From Paracoccaceae bacterium (GTDB lineage Bacteria; Pseudomonadota; Alphaproteobacteria; Rhodobacterales; Rhodobacteraceae), in the NCBI GenBank assembly GCA_029246285.1, contig JAQWNW010000007.1, forward strand, positions 125,327 through 159,504: a DNA stretch of 34,178 nucleotides. The letters run 5' to 3'. Within the stretch, counting starts at the first letter, position 1. Each line of letters opens with the position of its first letter. The position numbers were made by a program, and so were the translations under genes. The notes below the pieces were generated by a model, which worked only from the letters and a program-made list of their open reading frames with translations, was not told where the DNA came from and made no database searches. Of the stretch, positions 1 through 8,889 are shown in pieces.

Positions 1-1141
1 TCATATGAATATGATAAATAACCGATGGCGCTGTAGTTATCAATTCTATTCCGTATTCTCGTTCTATTCTATCCCTAACAACTTCCAAATGTAAAAGACC
101 AAGAAAGCCACATCTAAATCCAAAGCCAAGAGCCGCGGAGGTTTCCATTTCAAAACTAAATGATGCATCATTCAAGGCAAGCTTTTCGATTGACTCTCGT
201 AGATCTTCAAACTCTGAATTATCAACTGGAAAAAGACCACAAAATACAACTGGTTGCGAAGGCTGAAACCCAGGCAAAGTTATAGTTGTCCCATTTTTTT
301 CATGAGTGATCGTATCGCCAACTCGTGTATCCCTTACTTGCTTTATACTTGCTGTAAGAAAACCCAATTCTCCTGGCCCTAAGCTATCAATTGGTTCCAT
401 CTGAGGTTTAAACACACCAACCCTATCTACTTGATAAATTGCATTGGTATTAAGCATTTTAATCCTATCACCTTTTCTTAAAATACCATCATGAATTCTT
501 ATTAAGACAACCACCCCAAGGTAAGGATCATACCAACTATCTACCAGCATAGCCTTTAAAGGACCATTAGGATCACCATCTGGCGCTGGTAATGAAGTAA
601 CAATTCTCTCCAAAACATCAGGAATACCCAATCCAGTTTTTGCAGATATATGAATAGCATCTGTTGCATCAATCCCAATCACATCCTCAATTTGTTGCGC
701 CACTCTATCTGGTTCAGCTGCTGGTAAATCTACTTTATTTAAAACAGTTACGATTTCATGATCAGCATCAATTGCATGATATACGTTGGCCAATGTCTGA
801 GCCTCTACCCCCTGAGAAGCATCAACAACAAGCAAAGATCCTTCAACAGCGCGCATTGAACGTGACACCTCGTAAGCAAAATCTACATGCCCCGGTGTAT
901 CAATGAGATTCAAAACATAATCCTCTCCATCCCTAGCTCTATACTCAATCCTAACTGAATTTGCTTTAATGGTTATTCCGCGTTCACGCTCAATATCCAT
1001 TGTGTCGAGCATCTGTGCTTCCATATCCCGCTCAGCAACAGTCCCTGTCTGCTGGATCAGCCTATCCGCCAAAGTCGATTTTCCATGATCAATATGGGCT
1101 ACGATGCTAAAGTTACGTATATTAGAAGTTTTAATCATCAT
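1..1141 (-). CDS. lepA: Elongation factor 4 (LepA), 3' end beyond window
   Basis: Ribosome-associated translational GTPase that back-translocates stalled ribosomes. The first ~380 codons of the usual ~600 lie here; the rest runs off the left edge. The reverse strand from 1141 reads MMIKTSN, then the G1 P-loop [17 protein letters not shown]. The G3 DTPGH motif is near 879-902 and the G4 NKVD motif near 728-741, so the GTPase domain is complete and domain II has begun. Two adjacent ATG codons (1141 and 1138) are possible starts; neither has a strong ribosome binding site. The gene diverges from rpmI-rplT across a 181-base spacer. The motif set, with a LepA-style N-terminus directly before the G domain, separates it from EF-G and TypA. 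Confidence 0.95.
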   Translation of the reverse strand, partial: MMIKTSNIRNFSIVAHIDHGKSTLADRLIQQTGTVAERDMEAQMLDTMDIERERGITIKANSVRIEYRARDGEDYVLNLIDTPGHVDFAYEVSRSMRAVEGSLLVVDASQGVEAQTLANVYHAIDADHEIVTVLNKVDLPAAEPDRVAQQIEDVIGIDATDAIHISAKTGLGIPDVLERIVTSLPAPDGDPNGPLKAMLVDSWYDPYLGVVVLIRIHDGILRKGDRIKMLNTNAIYQVDRVGVFKPQMEPIDSLGPGELGFLTASIKQVRDTRVGDTITHEKNGTTITLPGFQPSQPVVFCGLFPVDNSEFEDLRESIEKLALNDASFSFEMETSAALGFGFRCGFLGLLHLEVVRDRIEREYGIELITTAPSVIYHIHM

Positions 1142-1261
1142 AGTCGCATATGAGGTGGTTTTCTATAAGGGTCAAGAAGATTTATTATTTTGAATAATAT
1201 AATTCTACACACGAATCTACTTGCAAAATTTGTTAATGATGAGTAACACGCAAATTCTATC

Positions 1262-1297
1262 AAGCGTATATGGCCATTAGGGCTGCCTAAAACGCTT
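1262..1297 (+). promoter_or_regulatory. Nested hairpin in the rpmI-rplT leader (candidate L20 control element)
   Basis: In the leader just before rpmI, AAGCGT (1262-1267) pairs with ACGCTT (1292-1297). Inside it TTAGG (1277-1281) pairs with CCTAA (1286-1290) around a GCTG loop. The structure ends 13 bases before the ribosome binding site TAGGAG (1311-1316). L20 is known to repress its own operon through leader RNA in other bacteria, so a role in autoregulation is a reasonable inference. No match to a described L20 leader class was tested. Confidence 0.4.
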
Positions 1298-1322
1298 AAA
1301 TCTCAAATTATAGGAGACAAAA

Positions 1323-1523
1323 ATGCCCAAAATGAAAACAAAATCTAGTGCAAAAAAGCGCTTCAAAGTAACTGCTTCAGGCAGAGTCAAAGCAGCTCAA
1401 GCTGGCAAACAACACGGCATGATAAAACGATCTAATAAATTTCTTCGCAACGCACGAGGAACTAATACTCTGTGCAAAGCAGATGAAGGTATCGTTAAAA
1501 CTTATATGCCATACGCACGCTAA
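1323..1523 (+). CDS. rpmI: 50S ribosomal protein L35
   Basis: Small basic protein of the large ribosomal subunit, 66 residues, the usual size for L35. It begins [17 protein letters not shown], the characteristic L35 N-terminus, and is lysine/arginine rich. TAGGAG lies 6 bases before the ATG. rplT follows 12 bases later, so the two form the usual L35-L20 pair. infC, which precedes this pair in enterobacteria, is not here; lepA diverges instead. Confidence 0.97.
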   Translation: MPKMKTKSSAKKRFKVTASGRVKAAQAGKQHGMIKRSNKFLRNARGTNTLCKADEGIVKTYMPYAR

Positions 1524-1535
1524 GGAGAGATTGAC

Positions 1536-1898
1536 ATGTCAAGAGTAAAAAGTGGAACAGTCACACACGCCCGTCATAAAAAAATAATCAAGGCAGCAAA
1601 AGGCTATTATGGTCGAAGAAGTAATACTTTTAGAACCGCCACCCAAGCTGTAGATAAAGCAAACCAATATGCAACTCGTGATCGTAAAGCTCGAAAAAGG
1701 ACTTTTAGAGCTTTATGGATTCAACGCATCAACGCAGCTGTGAGAGAACATGATCAAGAGTTAACATATTCCAGATTTATAAATGGATTAGACAAAGCTG
1801 GTATTGAGGTAGATAGAAAGGTTTTGGCAGATATCGCTGTGAACGAACCAGCTGCTTTTGGATCCATCGTTAGTCAAGTCAAGGAAGCGTTAGCTTAA
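1536..1898 (+). CDS. rplT: 50S ribosomal protein L20
   Basis: Early-assembly 23S rRNA-binding protein, 120 residues, the typical length. The basic N-terminal extension [19 protein letters not shown] and the following [11 protein letters not shown] segment are standard L20 sequence; the globular C-terminal half holds the [23 protein letters not shown] region. AAGGAGA lies just before the start. It is co-transcribed with rpmI; pheS follows after 185 bases with a possible terminator and a new promoter between. In other bacteria L20 also acts as the operon's translational repressor. Confidence 0.97.
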   Translation: MSRVKSGTVTHARHKKIIKAAKGYYGRRSNTFRTATQAVDKANQYATRDRKARKRTFRALWIQRINAAVREHDQELTYSRFINGLDKAGIEVDRKVLADIAVNEPAAFGSIVSQVKEALA

Positions 1899-1910
1899 CA
1901 TAGCAAAAAA

Positions 1911-1954
1911 CCAAAGCTTTTAGTTTTGATGTCTTTGGGCTTCTTTAATTTTTT
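1911..1954 (+). terminator. Weak terminator or attenuator after rplT
   Basis: CCAAAG (1911-1916) can pair with CTTTGG (1933-1938) across a 16-base loop, and a T-rich stretch with six Ts follows at about 1949-1954. The stem is short and the loop large, so partial readthrough into pheST is likely. Confidence 0.33.
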
Positions 1955-1974
1955 ATGTTAAGATAAGAGGATAA

Positions 1975-2005
1975 TTGGTTTTGTTTTATATTTTTGTAAT
2001 ATAAT
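1975..2005 (+). promoter_or_regulatory. Candidate pheST promoter
   Basis: A perfect TATAAT lies at 2000-2005, with TTGGTT at 1975-1980 as a poor -35 at 19-base spacing. It sits between the putative rplT terminator and pheS, where a promoter would be expected. The composition is so AT-rich that a chance match is possible. Confidence 0.3.
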
Positions 2006-2083
2006 AGTTATATTATTTATGAAAGTGTTTGAAATTTACCGACTCTAAAATAATAAATAATTAGTCGAGACGGAGTAAACCAC

Positions 2084-3166
2084 ATGGATGGGTTGAAAGA
2101 TCTACAAAAAAAATATTTAAGCCTCATTGACAGCCAAAAAGATCTTAACTTATTGGAAGAAGTAAGGGTATCTATCCTTGGAAAAAAAGGTGAGTTAAGT
2201 CTCAAAATGCGCGAATTAGGTACCATGTCACCTGATGAAAAGCAGACTATTGGTCCCGTACTTAATAATTTAAGAAACGAAATAACCGATAAATTTCTCA
2301 GTAAAAAATATGAACTAGAAGAAATTATTTTAAACAAAAGATTAGAAACAGAGTGGATTGATTTGAGTCTGCCATCTCGAAACAAATCAAAGGGCTCAAT
2401 TCACCCAATAAGTCAAGTAACAGAAGAAGTTAGTGTAATTTTCTCAGAAATGGGATTTTCAGTAGCCGAAGGCCCACAAATTGAAACTGACTGGTATAAC
2501 TTTGATGCATTAAATATCCCCCCCGAACATCCTGCGCGACAGGAACATGATACTTTTTTCCTACATCGCGAAAAAGATGATATCAGAGCACCGAATGTGT
2601 TACGCACTCATACTAGTCCAGTTCAGATAAGACATATGATTTCAAACGGAGCGCCATGTAGAATAATTGCTCCAGGTAGAGTTTATCGGTGTGATTATGA
2701 CCAAACTCATACACCAATGTTTCATCAATTAGAAGGTTTAGCTATTGATAAGAACATTTCGATGGCAAATTTAAAAGGAACCCTTGAAGTATTCTGCAAG
2801 AAATTTTTTGAAGTAAGTGACATAGAATTACGCTTTCGAGCATCACATTTTCCTTTCACAGAACCCTCTGCAGAAGTCGACCTTCGCTGTTCATGGAAAG
2901 ATGGGAAACTAGAGGTAGGTAAAGGTGACAGCTGGATGGAAATTTTAGGCAGCGGTATGGTGCACCCTAAAGTATTGGATGCTGGCGGTATTGATTCAAG
3001 TATTTGGCAGGGCTTCGCATTTGGAATGGGGATAGATAGATTAGCAATGTTAAAATATGGAATACCAGATTTAAGAGCTTTCTTTGATAGCGACTTAAGA
3101 TGGCTTAGGCACTATGGCTTTTCAGCATTAGATCAACCAAATTCCCACACTGGATTAACTAAATAA
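2084..3166 (+). CDS. pheS: Phenylalanyl-tRNA synthetase alpha subunit
   Basis: Catalytic subunit of the (alpha-beta)2 class II enzyme that charges tRNA-Phe; 360 residues, normal length. An N-terminal coiled-coil tRNA-binding arm (about 1-85) is followed by the catalytic core. The core has [31 protein letters not shown] (motif 2 region) and [14 protein letters not shown] (motif 3). CGGAG lies about 9 bases before the ATG. pheT follows 22 bases downstream, the standard pheST order. A nine-codon ORF in the leader (2020-2049) has only one Phe codon, so classical Phe attenuation is not supported. Confidence 0.97.
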   Translation: MDGLKDLQKKYLSLIDSQKDLNLLEEVRVSILGKKGELSLKMRELGTMSPDEKQTIGPVLNNLRNEITDKFLSKKYELEEIILNKRLETEWIDLSLPSRNKSKGSIHPISQVTEEVSVIFSEMGFSVAEGPQIETDWYNFDALNIPPEHPARQEHDTFFLHREKDDIRAPNVLRTHTSPVQIRHMISNGAPCRIIAPGRVYRCDYDQTHTPMFHQLEGLAIDKNISMANLKGTLEVFCKKFFEVSDIELRFRASHFPFTEPSAEVDLRCSWKDGKLEVGKGDSWMEILGSGMVHPKVLDAGGIDSSIWQGFAFGMGIDRLAMLKYGIPDLRAFFDSDLRWLRHYGFSALDQPNSHTGLTK

Positions 3167-3188
3167 TGATTATTGAGGTAAGTCTCCA

Positions 3189-5603
3189 ATGAAATTTACA
3201 TTAAGTTGGTTAAAAACACATTTAGAAACAGATGCTTCACTTGACGATATAGTATATAATCTAACCGATTTGGGCTTAGAGGTTGAGGAAGTAATAGACC
3301 CCCTCAAGAAACTTGAAGAATTTACAGTTGGTTATGTTATAAAATCTGACAAACATCCTAACGCAGATAAATTAAAAATTTGCGAGGTTGAAACCAATGA
3401 AGGAAACTTAAATATCATATGCGGCGCTCCTAATGCTAGAGAGGGTATTTATGTTGTCGTGGCAAAACCAGGTGTTTATGTACCTGGTATAGACACCACA
3501 ATTGGCATTGGTAAAATTAGAGGTGTGGAAAGTTATGGTATGATGTGTTCAGAGCGGGAAATGGGTCTCTCAAACGAACATGACGGTATAATTGAATTAA
3601 TAGGTAAGCCTTTAATTGGTTCAAAATTTACTGACTATTTGATGAGCAACAATCCAAGCGTAGTAGATCCGGTTATAGAAATTGCTATAACACCTAATCG
3701 ACCAGATGCATTGGGCGTAAGAGGTATAGCACGGGACCTTGCATCACGAGGGCTGGGTATTCTGAAACCACATCAAACCCCGTTGATAAAGGGAAAAAAT
3801 AAAAGTGGTATAAAGATTGATATTGATAAGGAAGTTTTACAAAAAGGCTGCCCTGTATTTTATGGATGTGAAATTAAAGGTGTAAAAAATGGCCCTTCAC
3901 CAAAGTGGTTGAGAGATAAAATTGAATCTATTGGCCTACGTTCAATTTCATCACTCGTAGATATAACAAATTTTTTTACAATAGACAGAGCAAGGCCACT
4001 ACACGTATTTGATACCGATAAAATAAATGGAAATTTACTTGTTAGCTTTGCTGATGGCAGCGAAAATATTGATGGCTTAGATGAAAAAAATTATAATTTG
4101 CCAAAAGGTGCTATGAAAATTTCAGACCAGTCCGGTATTATTAGTATAGCCGGTATAATGGGTGGAAATTCAACTGGTTGTTCAGAGGAAACAGTCAATG
4201 TATTGCTAGAGAGCGCATATTGGGATCCAATCACTATTGCTAAAGCTGGACGAGCAATGAAAATTAATTCTGATGCTAGATATCGTTTTGAGCGTGGTGT
4301 AGATCCTGATTTTACCAAGGATGGTGTCATGCTTGGTGCACAAATGATTATCGATCTTTGTGGTGGAACTCCTCATGAGATAATTAAAACTGGTGAAATC
4401 CCTAACTTCCATAGAACTTATACCTTAAACTCTAATAAAGTTCAGTCCCTAGTGGGAATGAAAATTGATGAAGAAAAACAAATAAGTATTTTAGAATCTT
4501 TGGGATTTAAATTCGAACAAGGTAAAGTTTCACCTCCTCCATGGCGACCAGATGTGCAGGGGGAAGCGGATTTAGTTGAAGAAATTGCCAGGGTTACATC
4601 GTTAACAAAATTAAAAGGAATACCTTTACCAGCACAAGATCCAACTACATTACACAGTAAATTAACACCACTTCAGAGAAGAGAAGCTACTATTAGAAGA
4701 GAGATTGCGGCGTTAGGTTATAATGAATGTGTCACATATTCATTTATAAGTGAGAAAACTGCCCTACTGTTTGGCGGTGGTTCTAATGATACTAAGTTAG
4801 AAAATCCTATTTCTACAGACATGAGTCATATGCGGCCTTCTTTGTTGCCCGGGTTACTACAGGCCGCAAGCCGCAACCAATCAAGAGGCATTTTTGATAT
4901 GGCGCTTTTTGAAATAGGTCCAGTTTTTCACGGTGGCGAGCCAGAGGATCAAGAAATCTTAGCGACTGGTATTCTAGTCGGCCACACTAATGCTCGTGAT
5001 GTTCATGGCGAACGAAGAGAATTTGATCCATTTGATATAAAAGCAGATGTTGAAAAAGTTTTAAAATCAATTGGATGCCCAACCAAGCTAATGATTCTTA
5101 GAGATGTTAGCAAATGGTGGCACCCTGGGCGGTCAGGGAAACTTGCACTTGGGCCAAAAAATATTTTAGCTGGTTTCGGCGAAATTCATCCAAAAGTTTT
5201 AACTGAATTAAACATTAAAGGTCCTGTTATGGCATTTGCAATTCATATCCAAAAGCCACCATTTCCAAAAGTTAAAACTAATACACGCTCAGCCTTAAAA
5301 ATGAGCGACTATCAGGCTGTCCAAAGAGATTTTTCGTTTATTGTTGATAGTGGTACTGAAGCATCTGTTTTGGTAAATGCGGCAAAATCTGCAGACAAAG
5401 ATTTGATTAAAGATGCATACATATTTGACCAGTTTGTGAACCAGAAAAACGATGAGCCTAATAATATAAATAAAAAATCTTTAGCGATTACAGTTCAGAT
5501 ACAATCATCAAAGAAAACACTTATCGATGAAGAAATTGATCTTTTATGTCAAAAAATTATAGAAAATATTGAGAAATCTAGTGGTGGTGTTTTAAGAAGT
5601 TAA
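3189..5603 (+). CDS. pheT: Phenylalanyl-tRNA synthetase beta subunit
   Basis: Non-catalytic but essential partner of PheS, with tRNA-binding and Tyr-tRNA(Phe) editing roles; 804 residues, normal for the bacterial subunit. Visible in order: the N-terminal MKFTLSWLKTHLE segment; an EMAP-II-like OB fold (about 40-150, with HPNADKLKICEV); the B3/B4 editing region (about 215-380, with VDITNF and RYRFERGVDP); a B5 DNA-binding-like domain (about 405-475); a class-II-like core; and a C-terminal FDX-ACB anticodon-binding domain (about 710-804, starting near YQAVQRDFSFIVD). It ends 23 bases before the convergent moeA stop. Confidence 0.97.
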   Translation: MKFTLSWLKTHLETDASLDDIVYNLTDLGLEVEEVIDPLKKLEEFTVGYVIKSDKHPNADKLKICEVETNEGNLNIICGAPNAREGIYVVVAKPGVYVPGIDTTIGIGKIRGVESYGMMCSEREMGLSNEHDGIIELIGKPLIGSKFTDYLMSNNPSVVDPVIEIAITPNRPDALGVRGIARDLASRGLGILKPHQTPLIKGKNKSGIKIDIDKEVLQKGCPVFYGCEIKGVKNGPSPKWLRDKIESIGLRSISSLVDITNFFTIDRARPLHVFDTDKINGNLLVSFADGSENIDGLDEKNYNLPKGAMKISDQSGIISIAGIMGGNSTGCSEETVNVLLESAYWDPITIAKAGRAMKINSDARYRFERGVDPDFTKDGVMLGAQMIIDLCGGTPHEIIKTGEIPNFHRTYTLNSNKVQSLVGMKIDEEKQISILESLGFKFEQGKVSPPPWRPDVQGEADLVEEIARVTSLTKLKGIPLPAQDPTTLHSKLTPLQRREATIRREIAALGYNECVTYSFISEKTALLFGGGSNDTKLENPISTDMSHMRPSLLPGLLQAASRNQSRGIFDMALFEIGPVFHGGEPEDQEILATGILVGHTNARDVHGERREFDPFDIKADVEKVLKSIGCPTKLMILRDVSKWWHPGRSGKLALGPKNILAGFGEIHPKVLTELNIKGPVMAFAIHIQKPPFPKVKTNTRSALKMSDYQAVQRDFSFIVDSGTEASVLVNAAKSADKDLIKDAYIFDQFVNQKNDEPNNINKKSLAITVQIQSSKKTLIDEEIDLLCQKIIENIEKSSGGVLRS

Positions 5604-5633
5604 GGTCTAATAGAAAATATAATAAATTAGACC
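5604..5633. terminator. Hairpin between convergent pheT and moeA
   Basis: GGTCTAAT (5604-5611) pairs perfectly with ATTAGACC (5626-5633) around a 14-base loop. It begins directly after the pheT stop codon and contains the moeA stop codon. No clear T-run follows on either strand, so it may be a weak bidirectional terminator or an RNA 3'-end stabiliser. Confidence 0.45.
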
Positions 5634-6871
5634 AAACCAGAAAAAGGCATATATTTAACTAGATCCCCAACTTTAACCTTTTCAAGATCTTCTGGCAATT
5701 CAACCAGACCCTCTGCCCAGCTCAAGCCTGATATTCGACCTGACCCCTCGGAATGAAAAATCTCTGCTTTGCCATCTTTTATTTTAGCTCTGAGATATTC
5801 TCTTCTTCCAGTTTTTTTTGCCTTTGAGAAACTAGCAGGAATATTAAATGCACCTAATTGAACCCAACCTTCTCCACTTAATAGACCGCAAATAGGTTTG
5901 CCAAAAACTAAAGTGCATACAAAAGCTGCAACAGGATTTCCAGGCAATCCAATTACTGGTGTTTTTTTCCAGCTAGCCAAAGCTAGGGGCCTACCTGGCT
6001 TCATTGCTATTTTCCAATGATATAAGTTCCCATCAGATTTTAGTAATCGGGAAACATGATCTTCTTTACCAGTTGATGCCCCTCCCGACGTAAAAATTAC
6101 ATCACAAACTTGCGACGCCTGATTTAATTTAGTCCTAATTCGATTTTTATCATCAACTACATGCCCTAAATCGATTGGTATATAACCCCATTTTTTCATT
6201 ATACTCATTAACATCGGTCGATTAGCATCCAAGGTTTTGTTGAAATCTTGATCACTAAATTTTTCTACTATTTCATTACCAGTAGATAAAATGCCTATCC
6301 TTAAGGGCAAATATACCCCAATTTCTTTTACACCAGTAGCAACTAATAATCCTATATCTTGCGGTCGAACTCTTAAGCCTTTCTTTAAAATTACTTCACC
6401 TGCCTTTACATCCTCTCCCGCTTTTCGAGTATTTTCCCCTCTTTTTATATCGCAATCAAAAGAAATCTTATTTTTAAGAACTGTAACTTCTTCTTGTAAA
6501 ACAACCGTATCAACTCCACTAGGCAAGCTAGCCCCAGTCAAAATGCGAACTGCGCTTCCTTTGGGTACATCACATATAACATCACTGCCAGGTGTTATTT
6601 GCTCTGCTATCAAATTTAAAAAGTTTTTTGGTCCTATGAGCGATTTGAATGCAAACCCAAAGCCATCAACCGCTGTATTTGCCACATGTGGATTAGAACG
6701 TTTGGCAAAAACATCTTCACTTAAAATAAACCCCAAGGAATTGCTAACATCTATTTTCTGACACTTTAAATTCATAGTGAGAGATTTTTTTAGATCACTT
6801 AATGCGGTCTCTACAGGTGTCCAAGTAGTCCCCCTTGGAAACGCCGAGTTATTATCAGTATATTTTTTCAT
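5627..6871 (-). CDS. moeA: Molybdopterin molybdenumtransferase MoeA
   Basis: Inserts molybdate into adenylylated molybdopterin, the last shared step of molybdenum cofactor synthesis. At 414 residues it has the full MoeA length. Visible motifs are NTAVDGFGF near the N-terminus, the MoCF-binding TSGGASTGKEDH loop, MKPGRPLALA and the GLPGNPVAAFV loop, followed by the C-terminal beta domain. Its ATG overlaps the mobB stop as ATGA (6868-6871), indicating translational coupling. It is the last gene of the minus-strand run fdhD-mobA-mobB-moeA. Confidence 0.95.
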   Translation of the reverse strand: MKKYTDNNSAFPRGTTWTPVETALSDLKKSLTMNLKCQKIDVSNSLGFILSEDVFAKRSNPHVANTAVDGFGFAFKSLIGPKNFLNLIAEQITPGSDVICDVPKGSAVRILTGASLPSGVDTVVLQEEVTVLKNKISFDCDIKRGENTRKAGEDVKAGEVILKKGLRVRPQDIGLLVATGVKEIGVYLPLRIGILSTGNEIVEKFSDQDFNKTLDANRPMLMSIMKKWGYIPIDLGHVVDDKNRIRTKLNQASQVCDVIFTSGGASTGKEDHVSRLLKSDGNLYHWKIAMKPGRPLALASWKKTPVIGLPGNPVAAFVCTLVFGKPICGLLSGEGWVQLGAFNIPASFSKAKKTGRREYLRAKIKDGKAEIFHSEGSGRISGLSWAEGLVELPEDLEKVKVGDLVKYMPFSGLV

Positions 6872-7362
6872 AACAAACCAACAGTTTTTAATACAAAATC
6901 TGCTATTGTCTTAGTATCATCGAGATTTAATGTTGGAACTACCGTATCAACTTTATCATTAGTGGCTACAGCAATTATGTTTTTGTCAGAGGGAGCTATC
7001 AGTTTTTGTCCTGTAACGCTGCGATAGGTTTCGATTTTTAAATGATCATTAGTTTTAAAACCTTCAATTAACACTAAATCAACGGGATCCATTTTTCTCA
7101 GTTGTTCCTCAATGGTTGGCTTTAGGCTTTCTCGCAGTTCAGTCATCAAAACCCACCTGGCATCTGAAGAAAGAAGCACCTGATGAGCGCCCGCTTTTCT
7201 ATGACGAAAACTATCCTTACCTTTCTGATCAACATCAAAATTATGATGCGCATGTTTCATTGTTGATACAGTAACCCCTCGATTAGTTATATCATCAACT
7301 AAACGCTCCACTAACCCAGTTTTTCCAGAATTTTTCCAACCTACTATGCCAAAAACCTTCAT
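6868..7362 (-). CDS. mobB: Molybdopterin-guanine dinucleotide biosynthesis protein MobB
   Basis: GTP-binding accessory protein for MobA in formation of molybdopterin guanine dinucleotide. The N-terminus MKVFGIVGWKNSGKTGLVE contains the P-loop GWKNSGKT, and DLVLIEGFK is a typical MobB segment. From the ATG at 7362 the protein is 164 residues. I chose this start because it overlaps the mobA TGA as ATGA; a TTG two codons upstream (7368) is the alternative. mobA lies upstream and moeA downstream with a second ATGA overlap. Confidence 0.93.
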   Translation of the reverse strand: MKVFGIVGWKNSGKTGLVERLVDDITNRGVTVSTMKHAHHNFDVDQKGKDSFRHRKAGAHQVLLSSDARWVLMTELRESLKPTIEEQLRKMDPVDLVLIEGFKTNDHLKIETYRSVTGQKLIAPSDKNIIAVATNDKVDTVVPTLNLDDTKTIADFVLKTVGLL

Positions 7363-7982
7363 ACCCAACCTTTTTCAATTATAGCTTCTGCTTCTTTAAG
7401 ATCATCTGGTTTATTTATGTTAAAAAAAGGATTAAATTTAGTGTCTGAAAACTTGCAATAACTTACTTTATGTTTATCAGTCCAAGCTAACATTTTTCTA
7501 ATCCCACCATTTAAGCTTTTTCTGAGATCATTTCTAAGACTAACATCCCACAAACCAAACGTTGGGTGTAGGTTTTTAGATTTTTTTCCCTTATCGGTTG
7601 TGTAAGCTAAAACAATAGAACAATCATCTTTCATTAAAGTCTTTTTACATTTTTTTAAGAAATCTTTGGGGAAAAATGGTGTATCGACTGCGACTGTTAA
7701 AATGTAATTATATCCGTTTTCATAAGCCCAATCCATTCCAGCTAAAACACCTGCAAGAGGACCAGCATAATCAGTTATACTATCCCTAACTATTGGTAAG
7801 TTAAATTGTTTATATAATTTCTCTTGAACATTTACATTTAGAATAATTTCTTCGGTCTGTATGCTTAATCTATTTAGAACATGTAAAGAGAGTGATTTAG
7901 TTTTAAGCTGCAACATACCCTTATGGGCACCACCCATTCTTTTTGATTGCCCACCTGCCAAAACAACTCCAACTATATTCAA
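7359..7982 (-). CDS. mobA: Molybdenum cofactor guanylyltransferase MobA
   Basis: Transfers GMP from GTP to Mo-molybdopterin to make the MGD cofactor used by DMSO-reductase-family enzymes; 207 residues, normal size. The nucleotide-binding LAGGQSKRMGG motif is at the N-terminus and AVDTPFFP is the metal/nucleotide site. No ATG fits; the start is TTG at 7982, supported by GGGAG 8 bases upstream. It is followed by mobB with an ATGA overlap and preceded by fdhD 15 bases away. Confidence 0.94.
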   Translation of the reverse strand: MNIVGVVLAGGQSKRMGGAHKGMLQLKTKSLSLHVLNRLSIQTEEIILNVNVQEKLYKQFNLPIVRDSITDYAGPLAGVLAGMDWAYENGYNYILTVAVDTPFFPKDFLKKCKKTLMKDDCSIVLAYTTDKGKKSKNLHPTFGLWDVSLRNDLRKSLNGGIRKMLAWTDKHKVSYCKFSDTKFNPFFNINKPDDLKEAEAIIEKGWV

Positions 7983-7997
7983 TGACTAAACTCCCTT

Positions 7998-8855
7998 CTA
8001 TTTTGCAACGTTCTTGATTTGACTCAGATCGACATCCCAAATTAATTTTGACTCACCAGACAAGCATATAAAGCGTTGTCCTCGCAATCTCCCAATAAGA
8101 GTTATGCCTACTTGCTTAGCAATATTGACACCCCAGGCTGTAAAACCGGATCTGGACACTAATACTGGAATTTGCATTAGAGCTGTCTTGATTACCATTT
8201 CAGATGTCAACCTACCTGTGGTATATAAAATCTTATCTCTTGGATTGGTGCCAGTATCAAAAATCCATCCTGCTATCTTATCCACAGCATTGTGTCGACC
8301 AACATCCTCCATATATACTAATGGCTTGTCTTGGTGACACAAAATAGTTCCATGAATCGCACCAGCTTTTAAATAAAGACTTGGCGTTCGATTTATTTTA
8401 CTTGATAAACTATACAAATGTGAGACTTTTGTACTTATCGCACTGATTTTCAAACCATCAATACCATCCATAATATCACCAAACACCGTACCAACCGCAC
8501 ATCCAGATGTTTGTGTTTTCTTTTTTAATTTATCTTCATAATTTGTTTTTCTTTTTGTCCTTATCACTATCGAATTTAGCTCAGCATCGAAATCAATTGC
8601 ATCAACTTTATCCTTATTTGATAGCATTTTTTGGTTTCTTAAAAATCCGAGAGCTAAATATTCTGGATAATCTCCTATAGTCATCGCTGTAACAATCTCC
8701 TGATTATTTAGAAAAATTGTTAGTGGGCGCTCTTCAATTACAGAAACATCAATTCTGTTACCTAATTGGTCAACACCTGCCACTTCTTGAGTTAAATCCT
8801 CACCAGATAAATTTGGACTAATAATATAATCCCTAATCTTTGTATCATCTATCAA
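7998..8855 (-). CDS. fdhD: Formate dehydrogenase accessory sulfurtransferase FdhD
   Basis: Delivers sulfur from a cysteine desulfurase to the Mo-bis-MGD cofactor and is needed for active formate dehydrogenase; about 285 residues, normal. The segments VYMEDVGRHNAVDKIAGW and LYTTGRLTSEMVIKTA are diagnostic. The conserved cysteine loop reads TSGCAVGTVFGD: a single cysteine where the E. coli protein has a CxxC pair. The start is uncertain: TTG at 8855 gives MIDDTK, and an upstream in-frame TTG at 8870 is possible. Its place before mobAB-moeA implies a formate dehydrogenase or similar enzyme elsewhere in the genome. Confidence 0.93.
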   Translation of the reverse strand: MIDDTKIRDYIISPNLSGEDLTQEVAGVDQLGNRIDVSVIEERPLTIFLNNQEIVTAMTIGDYPEYLALGFLRNQKMLSNKDKVDAIDFDAELNSIVIRTKRKTNYEDKLKKKTQTSGCAVGTVFGDIMDGIDGLKISAISTKVSHLYSLSSKINRTPSLYLKAGAIHGTILCHQDKPLVYMEDVGRHNAVDKIAGWIFDTGTNPRDKILYTTGRLTSEMVIKTALMQIPVLVSRSGFTAWGVNIAKQVGITLIGRLRGQRFICLSGESKLIWDVDLSQIKNVAK

Positions 8856-8889
8856 AACTGACCCAATTCAAAAAATTACTGTGTATACA

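Noticed and set aside
664-906. 80-codon plus-strand ORF inside lepA
   Set aside because: It is antisense to a well-conserved GTPase gene, lacks a domain, and is explained as a shadow of that frame.
2020-2049. Nine-codon ORF (MKVFEIYRL) in the pheS leader as a Phe attenuator peptide
   Set aside because: It has only one Phe codon, no clear ribosome site, and no terminator/antiterminator pair was found after it.
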